From Armatimonadota bacterium (GTDB lineage Bacteria; Armatimonadota; DTGP01; JAKQQT01): 52,872 nt of DNA. The translations under genes and the position numbers were made by a program. Positions 25,101 to 34,010 of this stretch are shown piece by piece (the stretch's first letter is position 1; the number at the start of each line of letters is the position of its first letter). The stretch lies in contig DASXVS010000010.1 of the NCBI GenBank assembly GCA_036504095.1, positions 1 through 52,872 on the forward strand. Reading direction: 5' to 3'. The notes beneath the pieces are model-generated. The model saw only the letters and a program-made list of their open reading frames with translations, was not told the origin of the DNA and ran no database searches.

Positions 25101-28100
25101 GTTGCACCCGGCGGAAACGCCGGGTGAGGATTGAAACATTCTTTTCATTACATTATTTCCAATTCCTTCATGTTGCACCCGGCGGAAACGCCGGGTGAGG
25201 ATTGAAACAGCGCCTGCGGGATGCCATCCTGAAGCACACCGGGAGTTGCACCCGGCGGAAACGCCGGGTGAGGATTGAAACAAGACGTGCTTTGATTACG
25301 GTCAAGACCCGCACAGGTTGCACCCGGCGGAAACGCCGGGTGAGGATTGAAACTTCCGTGCCACGATTATCCGTGTACGTCCCTGCCGGTTGCACCCGGC
25401 GGAAACGCCGGGTGAGGATTGAAACCATATCACCTCCCATCCTCAGCCGTCCTAAAGATGGTTGCACCCGGCGGAAACGCCGGGTGAGGATTGAAACCCC
25501 GCCGGCCACCACCGACCGCCTGAAACGTCTTGTGTTGCACCCGGCGGAAACGCCGGGTGAGGATTGAAACTTGACCACCCGCAAGTGGATCACAATGCCA
25601 TACAGTTGCACCCGGCGGAAACGCCGGGTGAGGATTGAAACAAGAAAATGGTTCGTGCCCTTGAGGCGGCCATGGTGTTGCACCCGGCGGAAACGCCGGG
25701 TGAGGATTGAAACAAGACGACTCAAACGTCTTGTGGACCGGTGGACGGTTGCACCCGGCGGAAACGCCGGGTGAGGATTGAAACTAACCGGACAATATCC
25801 TCGATCATCGCTCCTCGAGGGTTGCACCCGGCGGAAACGCCGGGTGAGGATTGAAACCCACCAAGGCGGTAGACACGTTTTTCGATCGACACGTTGCACC
25901 CGGCGGAAACGCCGGGTGAGGATTGAAACGAGCCAGAAAGCGCCGATCTGTGCGAAATCCCAAGTTGCACCCGGCGGAAACGCCGGGTGAGGATTGAAAC
26001 TACATCGAGCAGGACGGCTGGAGATGCAAGGTGATGTTGCACCCGGCGGAAACGCCGGGTGAGGATTGAAACATACGCATTGACCACCCCAGTCGAATAG
26101 GTGTGCGTTGCACCCGGCGGAAACGCCGGGTGAGGATTGAAACTTCCAGAGCCGAAACGACCTGTAAATCCCCAAACCACGTTGCACCCGGCGGAAACGC
26201 CGGGTGAGGATTGAAACACCCATCTCCAGATCCGGAACCGATCGAAACGCATGTTGCACCCGGCGGAAACGCCGGGTGAGGATTGAAACGCTCGATCCAA
26301 TCAGATGATCGGCGCGGGATATAGCGTTGCACCCGGCGGAAACGCCGGGTGAGGATTGAAACATCACGCTGTTCGCGTGCTCGACCAGGTCCTTGCGTTG
26401 CACCCGGCGGAAACGCCGGGTGAGGATTGAAACAGGATGCTCGATGCGGCCGCGCCGAAGACGGCCGTGTTGCACCCGGCGGAAACGCCGGGTGAGGATT
26501 GAAACGGGATTCGGTCCAGGGCCATCAACACGGCCCGTGCAGGTTGCACCCGGCGGAAACGCCGGGTGAGGATTGAAACGCTGAACGGCAAGCGAAAAAA
26601 CCCAGCGATTTACCAGTTGCACCCGGCGGAAACGCCGGGTGAGGATTGAAACGTCTTCGTCGTCCATCAGTCCGGTCAGGTCCACAAGTTGCACCCGGCG
26701 GAAACGCCGGGTGAGGATTGAAACCCGGCGTGGACGGATTCGCGCGGAGGGTACAACCAGGTTGCACCCGGCGGAAACGCCGGGTGAGGATTGAAACGTC
26801 GTTTAGGCTGTAAATCGACGTGTCCCCAGCGGTTGCACCCGGCGGAAACGCCGGGTGAGGATTGAAACCGTTTACCGACTTTATGAGGGACGGCGTTGTT
26901 GTGGTTGCACCCGGCGGAAACGCCGGGTGAGGATTGAAACATCAGCGACTGAGGCTAGCCGCTTTACATCGTCACGTTGCACCCGGCGGAAACGCCGGGT
27001 GAGGATTGAAACCTGTTCGGACTCGTCCCGTCGTCCAGGCTTCGCTGTGTTGCACCCGGCGGAAACGCCGGGTGAGGATTGAAACTCGTGTGGTCTCTCC
27101 TGCGGGGCGGTGGACGCATCGTTGCACCCGGCGGAAACGCCGGGTGAGGATTGAAACATCGTGAGCACTTGGATTAGCAGCTCGCCCCCGCTCCGTTGCA
27201 CCCGGCGGAAACGCCGGGTGAGGATTGAAACGCTGTCCGTCGGCCACGGTGCCGGCGCGCTATCGTCGGTTGCACCCGGCGGAAACGCCGGGTGAGGATT
27301 GAAACGTCCCGCTGCGCCTGTGGCCGCTCTTGGGCAGGAGCCGTTGCACCCGGCGGAAACGCCGGGTGAGGATTGAAACCCGGAATCCAAGTCGAACATC
27401 TTAAACGTAGCGTGCGTTGCACCCGGCGGAAACGCCGGGTGAGGATTGAAACACAGAACAGCGATGGACACGCTCCGGCAATCCGGGTTGCACCCGGCGG
27501 AAACGCCGGGTGAGGATTGAAACATAGTCTCAATGATTGGATTCGTACGAGGTAGGGGTTGCACCCGGCGGAAACGCCGGGTGAGGATTGAAACCTAAGG
27601 CTCGATGATTGGCTCCCGGTGGCATCATTGTTGCACCCGGCGGAAACGCCGGGTGAGGATTGAAACGCTTTGATCGCGGCATAGATGTTGGGGGTCGCCG
27701 GCGTTGCACCCGGCGGAAACGCCGGGTGAGGATTGAAACTCCTATACCGTTGCCGGGTATACCGATACGGCCGTTGCACCCGGCGGAAACGCCGGGTGAG
27801 GATTGAAACCACTGGAAAGCGCAACCGGCGGTAAGCCATCCATGTGTTGCACCCGGCGGAAACGCCGGGTGAGGATTGAAACACCGTCTCCGCAGCCGGG
27901 GCTGGCGCGTTTGCGTCGTTGCACCCGGCGGAAACGCCGGGTGAGGATTGTAACTTTCGCAGGGTCCGTCCAAGATACGGGGCAAACGAGTTGCACCCGG
28001 CGGAAACGCCGGGTGAGGATTGAAACCCGCCGGACAACGCGCGGGCGTTCGCCGCGGCCCTCGTTGCACCCGGCGGAAACGCCGGGTGAGGATTGAAACT

Positions 28101-29290
28101 AGCACAACGGTGGGTTTTACGCAACGGCGAGCGGCGTTGCACCCGGCGGAAACGCCGGGTGAGGATTGAAACTTCTGCGTCGTTGGGTGTCGCGTGCGTG
28201 GTATGAGGGTTGCACCCGGCGGAAACGCCGGGTGAGGATTGAAACGGGATCGCTTTGTTTTTGCTCTTTTTGGCCGCGTATGTTGCACCCGGCGGAAACG
28301 CCGGGTGAGGATTGAAACGTCTGCTTGTGGGGTTGTTCAAGTGGCTTGCCGACGCGTTGCACCCGGCGGAAACGCCGGGTGAGGATTGAAACGGCTTCAT
28401 CAGTTATCTAAAAGGGCGGGTGACTGTATGTTGCACCCGGCGGAAACGCCGGGTGAGGATTGAAACAAACGTTCGAGGATGGCGGGAATCGTGTGCTCCT
28501 CGCGTTGCACCCGGCGGAAACGCCGGGTGAGGATTGAAACTGGAGATGGAGGCGCACATACTGCGTATCGTAGCGTTGCACCCGGCGGAAACGCCGGGTG
28601 AGGATTGAAACATAGAGGATGGCGGCGGGGTGTTCCGCCGGGTTGGTTGCACCCGGCGGAAACGCCGGGTGAGGATTGAAACGGCCGTCGCTTGCACGTC
28701 GAACGATTCATAGTTACGTTGCACCCGGCGGAAACGCCGGGTGAGGATTGAAACAACATGGCGACGGTAACGCCTCCGGCGGCGTAGGCGGTTGCACCCG
28801 GCGGAAACGCCGGGTGAGGATTGAAACAAACTCTTCCGGCGACCGCGCAAACAACGCACAGGTTGCACCCGGCGGAAACGCCGGGTGAGGATTGAAACAA
28901 GCTCGGTGGAGATGAACGGGTGCGCGGCCCTTGCGTTGCACCCGGCGGAAACGCCGGGTGAGGATTGAAACGGCTTTGAATGAGTGCAACCCCCCTTCCC
29001 GCCTGTAGTTGCACCCGGCGGAAACGCCGGGTGAGGATTGAAACGATTACGTGTATGAATCCCTACTCAAATACCCCGATGTTGCACCCGGCGGAAACGC
29101 CGGGTGAGGATTGAAACAAGTACCGTGACGTCTTAGCGAAACTGTACCCGGGTTGCACCCGGCGGAAACGCCGGGTGAGGATTGAAACATACCAGACGGG
29201 TTCGTCGCTTACGGGCATGAATGTTGCTTCCGATGTAAACCCCTTGCGCGCTTGCTGCATCGGGCCCTCGAGTCCGGTGAGGACTGAAAC
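25101..29290 (+). CRISPR. Type I-C CRISPR array, 57 full 37-nt repeats and one degenerate terminal repeat
   Basis: Repeats start at 25101 and recur every 70-74 bases up to 29152-29188, giving 56 spacers of 33-37 nt. The 37-nt repeat begins GTTGCACCCGGCG and ends GGTGAGGATTGAAAC. Its centre is a perfect nine-pair stem (CACCCGGCG with CGCCGGGTG) closed by a GAAA tetraloop, leaving the ATTGAAAC handle typical of subtype I-C crRNA. I saw one internal variant: the repeat at 27918-27954 has T for A near its 3' end. The last recognisable repeat (29254-29290) is the same length but heavily changed in its first half, and is separated from its neighbour by 65 nt. The array runs away from cas2. Confidence 0.98.
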
Positions 29291-29375
29291 GCGTTGCTGT
29301 AACTGCCTGGTCACACCCACCGTCCGAGACCTGCGGAACAGAAGCGATTTGAGCACGTAATATTATGTGTACTTT

Positions 29376-30380
29376 TCAACGTTTGACGCCCGTGAGCGTG
29401 ATGCCCTGAACGAAGTACCTTTGTGCGGCGAAGAAGAGGACCAGCACGGGGATGAGGCTCATCATGCTGCCGGCCATCAGAAGGTTAGTCTTGGTGCTGT
29501 AGTAGCTGCTGAAGCTGGCCAGTAGCAATTGCAGCGTGAACTTGCTGGGATCGTTCAGGTAGATCAGCGGCCCCATGAAGTCGTTCCAGCCACCCATGAA
29601 ACCGAAAATGCCCAGTGTGGCCAACACGGGCTTGCACAACGGCATCATCAGTTTCCACCAGGTCTGAAATGGGTTGCACCCGTCGATCCGGCTGGCGTCT
29701 TCCAATTCATCGGGGATCGTCTTCATGTGCTGGCGCATCAAAAAGATGCCCCACGCGCCGCCGAACAGGGCCGGGACGATGAGCGGGCGGAACGTATTGA
29801 TCCAGCCCGCCTGCCGGAACAGGATGAACGTCGGCAGCATCGTGACCACGCCGGGGATCATCATCGTGCCGAGGATCGCATAGAACAAGGCGTCGCGCCC
29901 GGGAAAGCGCAGTTTGGCGAAAGCATAGGCGGACAGGCTCGTCGTGAACAACCCGCCGATAAGGCCGATGAGCGTGATCAGCAGCGTATTCCGAACGCCC
30001 TGAAAGAACGGCACCGTGTCCACGACCTCCTTGTAGTTCTCCCACGCGGGCGCGATCCTGGTCTCTTTCACCACCGCCGATGCCGGCACATCCACGGCCT
30101 CTGCGCGGCCCCTTATCCGAACCTGGGACCGGCCGTTCTCGTTTTCCACAACGACTGTGTCCACCATCGTCTTGACCCCGTCCAGCACGACATACGTGAA
30201 AGTCTGGCGCGGGAGCCATTCCGGCAGAGGCGTGAAGATGTTGCCCTCGGTCTTGAGGGAAGTCGAGAGCATCCACACGAACGGCGCGACCATCAGCACC
30301 GTGCCTGCAAGCAGGAGGCAGTGAGTGATGACGTTCCACATTCGCGTGAACCGCTTTTGTGACTGGAATGAACTAGCCAT
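29376..30380 (-). CDS. Carbohydrate ABC transporter permease (MalG-like)
   Basis: A 334-residue inner-membrane permease. Six membrane spans are visible, the first being VITHCLLLAGTVLMVAPFVW. The EAA loop, DASRIDGCNPFQTWWKLMMP, is where an ATPase would dock. Between spans one and two there is an enlarged, strand-rich outer loop of about 90 residues (YVVLDGVKTMVDTVVVENEN) not found in classical MalG. It is the last gene of the cluster and pairs with the MalF-like permease at 30460. No ribosome site precedes the ATG; 79 bases of period-7 repeats separate it from the upstream gene. Confidence 0.9.
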   Translation of the reverse strand: MASSFQSQKRFTRMWNVITHCLLLAGTVLMVAPFVWMLSTSLKTEGNIFTPLPEWLPRQTFTYVVLDGVKTMVDTVVVENENGRSQVRIRGRAEAVDVPASAVVKETRIAPAWENYKEVVDTVPFFQGVRNTLLITLIGLIGGLFTTSLSAYAFAKLRFPGRDALFYAILGTMMIPGVVTMLPTFILFRQAGWINTFRPLIVPALFGGAWGIFLMRQHMKTIPDELEDASRIDGCNPFQTWWKLMMPLCKPVLATLGIFGFMGGWNDFMGPLIYLNDPSKFTLQLLLASFSSYYSTKTNLLMAGSMMSLIPVLVLFFAAQRYFVQGITLTGVKR

Positions 30381-30453
30381 GTTCAGGATTCAGGATTCAG
30401 GGTTCGGGATTCAGGATTCTGCCATTCATCGCTCATCGTTCATCATTCATCGT
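30381..30453. repeat. Period-7 GATTCAG and TTCATCN repeats inside the transporter operon
   Basis: Units GTTCAGG, ATTCAGG and variants run for about six copies, followed by ATTCATC, GCTCATC, GTTCATC and ATTCATC. They fill the whole gap between the two permease genes, so they are probably transcribed within the operon mRNA. Confidence 0.7.
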
Positions 30454-30459
30454 TTGCCG

Positions 30460-31362
30460 CTACACCGTCTCATAGAAGACCCAGCGGTTCGCGACGCGGA
30501 ACTGAACGATCGTCACGCCGATGATGATGATGCCAAGGACCCACGCAAGGGCGCTGGCGTAGCCCATGCGGTAATACGTGAACGCCTGCTGCCACAGGTA
30601 GAACATATAGCTTGTGCTCGCGTGCTCCGGGCCACCCTGCGTCATGATGTAGATCTGCCCGAAATACTGGAATGCGCCGATGGCGCCCATCACACTGATG
30701 AAGAACGTGGTCGGCGTCAGCATCGGCCACGTAACGTAGAGAAACTGCTGCCACGGCTTCGCGCCGTCAATCGACGCGGCCTCGTAAAGGCTCTGCGGGA
30801 CCCCTTGAAGGCCCGCGAGAAACAGGATGAGGTTCGGCCCCAACCCGCCCCATACCCCCATCAATATGAGCGCCGGCTTCACCCAGAGTGGGTCCTGAAG
30901 CCATTCAGGGCCCTTAACGCCCAGCTTCAGGAGCTCCATGTTCAGCAGGCCCTTCTCGGGGTTGAATATCCACTGCCACAGCAGCGCGATTGCGACCATC
31001 GAACTCACCGCGGGCAGGTAATAGATGGCGCGGTACCAGTTGATTCCACGGATCTTCCGGTTGAGCGCCAGCGCCAGCAGAAGCGACAGCGCCATGCCAA
31101 TCGGCACGCCGATGAAGAAGACCAGCGTATTGACGAAGCTCTTCGCGACGATCTCGTCCGCGCCGATGCGGGCGAAGTTGCTCACGCCGGCAAAGCGGGG
31201 TGGACGGAACATGTCCCACTTGGCGAACGCCAGGGCCAGCGACATGAGGATGGGGATAAACCCGAAGATGAGGAACCCCAGCAGGGGCGGGGTGACGAAC
31301 AGATAGCCCCACAGCGCCTCGCGGCGGGCCATGGCGCCACGCTTCACCGACCGCCGGCTCAC
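30460..31362 (-). CDS. Carbohydrate ABC transporter permease (MalF-like)
   Basis: About 300 residues with six membrane spans, starting with ALWGYLFVTPPLLGFLIFGF. The EAA loop is EAASIDGAKPWQQFLYVTWP. The chosen GTG start at 31362 overlaps the stop of the binding-protein gene by four bases; an ATG at 31332, directly before the first span, is the alternative. It forms the translocation channel with the MalG-like protein at 29376. No ATPase gene is in the cluster, so a shared MsmX-type ATPase elsewhere is likely. Confidence 0.9.
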   Translation of the reverse strand: MSRRSVKRGAMARREALWGYLFVTPPLLGFLIFGFIPILMSLALAFAKWDMFRPPRFAGVSNFARIGADEIVAKSFVNTLVFFIGVPIGMALSLLLALALNRKIRGINWYRAIYYLPAVSSMVAIALLWQWIFNPEKGLLNMELLKLGVKGPEWLQDPLWVKPALILMGVWGGLGPNLILFLAGLQGVPQSLYEAASIDGAKPWQQFLYVTWPMLTPTTFFISVMGAIGAFQYFGQIYIMTQGGPEHASTSYMFYLWQQAFTYYRMGYASALAWVLGIIIIGVTIVQFRVANRWVFYETV

Positions 31363-32714
31363 TGGTCCATCTGCCACGAGTTGTCCAGTCCTTTCTGAAC
31401 GTACGGCTTCATGAGCTTCAGGCCTTTGGCCGCGCTCAGCCGGCCGTCCCAGACCGGCGTCATCCGCTGTCCGAACTCGTCCAGCCACTCCGTTGTCGGC
31501 GCCAGCGTGGCGATGCCTGGGCGCTGGTTGATCGCTCCCTGGATGAAGACTTCGGCATGCCGCGGCCGCTTGTCACGCTGAAGGAAGACATCCGTATACG
31601 CCAGCGCTCGCTGATTCGGTATCTGAAATCCCTGCAGCGATTGTACCGCCTGCCCGCGGGGTCCGGCCAGAAACTCCACGAACCGCCACGCAGCGGCCTT
31701 GTTCGGGCAATCGCGCGCGATGCCAAGGCCCACGGAGCCGGACCAGCCGGCAGGCTTTCGCGTCCTGGGATTGACCGGGATCGGGGCCACATCCCAGTCG
31801 AAATTCAGCGTGCGGTAATGTGGCACGGCCCAGCGACCCGTGATGATGCATGCCAGTTTCCCGGTGTCGAACATCGGCCCCGGGTCGAACGATCGGCTTT
31901 CCCGGGGCGTGGGGGCGCAATGGTACTTCAGCGCGAGGTCCGCCACCCACTGCATGCCTTCCACGGTTCGCGGATCGTCGGCCATCATGAAGCGCCGCCC
32001 GTCTTTGCTTATGACTTCGCCGCCAAGCGACCAGACTGCCGATTCCCAAGTGAAAGCCGCGATGCCGAACTGGTCCATGACGCGCGGGTACTTCCGGTTC
32101 GGTACGGTGAGGCGTTTCCACACGGTCACCGCCTCGTCCCACGTATATGGCTTCGTTGCGGAGGGGAACGGTATGCCCCCGCGGCGGAAGAGGTCTTTGT
32201 TGTAGTACATCGCGAACGGCCCAATGTCCTTCGGAAGCGCATACAGGGTCCCACGCCCAAGCATTCTCTCTGCGGGGTCGTACCGATACCGGGAAAGCGC
32301 GCTGGGCCAGAACTCTGGGAGTTTGATCACAGCGCTCTTCGCAATGAAATCGGTGAGGGGGCACATCGCATCCTTCACAACGAACGCAGGGAAATCTCCG
32401 TCAGGAATGTAGAACACGTCCGGCGGGGTCCCGCCCGCCATCATGATCTGCAGCTTCTGCATGTAGTTCTGCGGGACCTGGATGTAGCGTACGTGGATGT
32501 CGGGGTTTTCACGCTCAAATTCGTCGACCAGTGTGCGGAAGACGGCCTTCTCTTCCGGGCCGCCCCAGCCGGTGAAGATGATCTCGCCAGGCTTGCGATC
32601 CCAGCCTCCGGCGACCCGGCGCCCGCCTCCGAGGAGCAGCGCTACGGCTGCCGCGGCGGTAAGGCCGAGGACGATCAGAAACGCCGGGAAGAGATAGCGG
32701 TTCGGATCCTTCAT
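31359..32714 (-). CDS. Extracellular solute-binding protein, family 1, membrane-anchored
   Basis: About 451 residues, counted from the ATG at 32714, which directly precedes the hydrophobic segment FPAFLIVLGLTAAAAVALLL. There is no lipobox cysteine and no clear signal-peptidase site after it, so the protein is probably held by an uncleaved N-terminal helix. The binding-protein fold shows in EIIFTGWGGPEEKAVFRTLV, MMAGGTPPDVFYIPD and GSVGLGIARDCPNKAAAWRF. The ligand is likely an oligosaccharide of the glucan type, given the nearby GH13 enzyme. The 138 bases upstream, to the previous gene, hold nothing I recognise. Confidence 0.87.
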   Translation of the reverse strand: MKDPNRYLFPAFLIVLGLTAAAAVALLLGGGRRVAGGWDRKPGEIIFTGWGGPEEKAVFRTLVDEFERENPDIHVRYIQVPQNYMQKLQIMMAGGTPPDVFYIPDGDFPAFVVKDAMCPLTDFIAKSAVIKLPEFWPSALSRYRYDPAERMLGRGTLYALPKDIGPFAMYYNKDLFRRGGIPFPSATKPYTWDEAVTVWKRLTVPNRKYPRVMDQFGIAAFTWESAVWSLGGEVISKDGRRFMMADDPRTVEGMQWVADLALKYHCAPTPRESRSFDPGPMFDTGKLACIITGRWAVPHYRTLNFDWDVAPIPVNPRTRKPAGWSGSVGLGIARDCPNKAAAWRFVEFLAGPRGQAVQSLQGFQIPNQRALAYTDVFLQRDKRPRHAEVFIQGAINQRPGIATLAPTTEWLDEFGQRMTPVWDGRLSAAKGLKLMKPYVQKGLDNSWQMDQ

Positions 32715-32852
32715 GGTACGAACGCGTGACGCGAACTGGACAGGCGAAAGGTACGACAGTATTCTACACGCCCCATCAGAATAGTCAAGAGCGAATGCAC
32801 CGCGGCCCGGCGGACCGGATGTGCCGGCGAGAGACACCCGAATCCCTGCCAA

Positions 32853-33911
32853 TCAGCCCTTGACGCCGCTGACGACGATGCCTTGGATGAACTGCTTCTG
32901 AGCGACGAAGAACAGGATCAGCACGGGCATCAGCACCACCAGAGTAGCGGCCATCATCAGGTGCGGCGTATCCGTTCCGTACTGGCCCTTGAAGAGGTTC
33001 AGACCAAGCGCCAGCGTGAACTTGTCGGTGTCGTTCACATAGATGAGCGGGCCCATGAAATCGTTCCAGGCGCCCATGAAGGTGAAGATCGCGATGGTGG
33101 CGAGCGCGGGGATGGAAAGCGGGAGAATGATGCGCCACCACGTGCTCAACGGTCCGCAGCCGTCGATGCGGGCCGCCTCTTCCATCTCGAACGGGATGCC
33201 CTGGAAGAACTGGCGCAGCAGGAAGATGCTGAACGCGCCGCCGCCGAACCAGGCGGGCACGATGAGCGGCAGGAAAGTATTGATCCAGTGCAGCTCCTTG
33301 AAGAGGATATACACCGGAATCATGGTCACCTGGCCGGGGATCATCATCGTGGCGAGAAGCAGGATGAACAGCGGCTGGCGGCCCCGGAAGCGGAGGCGCG
33401 CGAAGCCGTAGGCGCACAGGGCAGCGCTGAGGGTCGCGCCCAGGACGGTCAGGACCACGATAATGAGCGTGTTCTTCAGGAAGACGATGAAAGGCATGCC
33501 GGGCTGAGTGAGAGCGTTCTTGAAGTTCTCCCAGTGCGCTCCGATGCGCTTCACAGGCGTGACATCGCCTGGCGGAACCTTTCTGGTACCCGCAGCCGGT
33601 ACACCGTCTTTGATGTCGAATACTTCAGTCTTGTTACCTGAAGGTCCAACAATCGCGACGGTGCGCCCGTCGGGCAGCCGACCCATCGGGTAGGAAGTGA
33701 GATCCCAGTGAAACATCACCGGCTTGTGCGGGAAAAGGCTGGGAGGGTACTCCGCGGTCTCCTCGACGGGCTTCAGCGCCGTGCCGACCATGAACAGGAA
33801 CGGCATGATGAACAGAACAACGCCGAGGAGCAGCAGGGCGTACGCGAAGATATTCGCGAGAAAGGCGTTGGCCTTCTCGCCGCGCTTGGTATGTGGGAGG
33901 GTCGTCTGCAT
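32853..33911 (-). CDS. Carbohydrate ABC transporter permease (MalG-like), first importer
   Basis: A 352-residue permease with six membrane spans, the first being IFAYALLLLGVVLFIMPFLF. The EAA loop is EEAARIDGCGPLSTWWRIIL. As in its paralogue at 29376, a long strand-rich insert lies in the first outer loop (RTVAIVGPSGNKTEVFDIKD). It should pair with the permease half of the fusion protein encoded just upstream at 34011. Confidence 0.9.
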   Translation of the reverse strand: MQTTLPHTKRGEKANAFLANIFAYALLLLGVVLFIMPFLFMVGTALKPVEETAEYPPSLFPHKPVMFHWDLTSYPMGRLPDGRTVAIVGPSGNKTEVFDIKDGVPAAGTRKVPPGDVTPVKRIGAHWENFKNALTQPGMPFIVFLKNTLIIVVLTVLGATLSAALCAYGFARLRFRGRQPLFILLLATMMIPGQVTMIPVYILFKELHWINTFLPLIVPAWFGGGAFSIFLLRQFFQGIPFEMEEAARIDGCGPLSTWWRIILPLSIPALATIAIFTFMGAWNDFMGPLIYVNDTDKFTLALGLNLFKGQYGTDTPHLMMAATLVVLMPVLILFFVAQKQFIQGIVVSGVKG

Positions 33912-33972
33912 GAAACTGATGAGTCAGGAAGTGTAAGAGATGATCGTTGAATGTAGCGCCTGGCGGTCCCGG

Positions 33973-34007
33973 CATTCTTCATTCATAATTCATCGCTCAT
34001 AATTCGC
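33973..34007. repeat. Period-7 TTCATNN repeats between importer genes
   Basis: Five consecutive units (CATTCTT, CATTCAT, AATTCAT, CGCTCAT, AATTCGC) lie between the fusion gene and the MalG-like gene of the first importer. They belong to the same family as 1-75 and 30422-30453. Confidence 0.65.
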
Positions 34008-34010
34008 TGC

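Noticed and set aside
25168-29014. Long open frames on both strands across the CRISPR array with repeated protein blocks
   Set aside because: They translate the 37-nt repeats and spacers. The repeated peptide follows the repeat unit, and there are no starts or ribosome sites of real genes.
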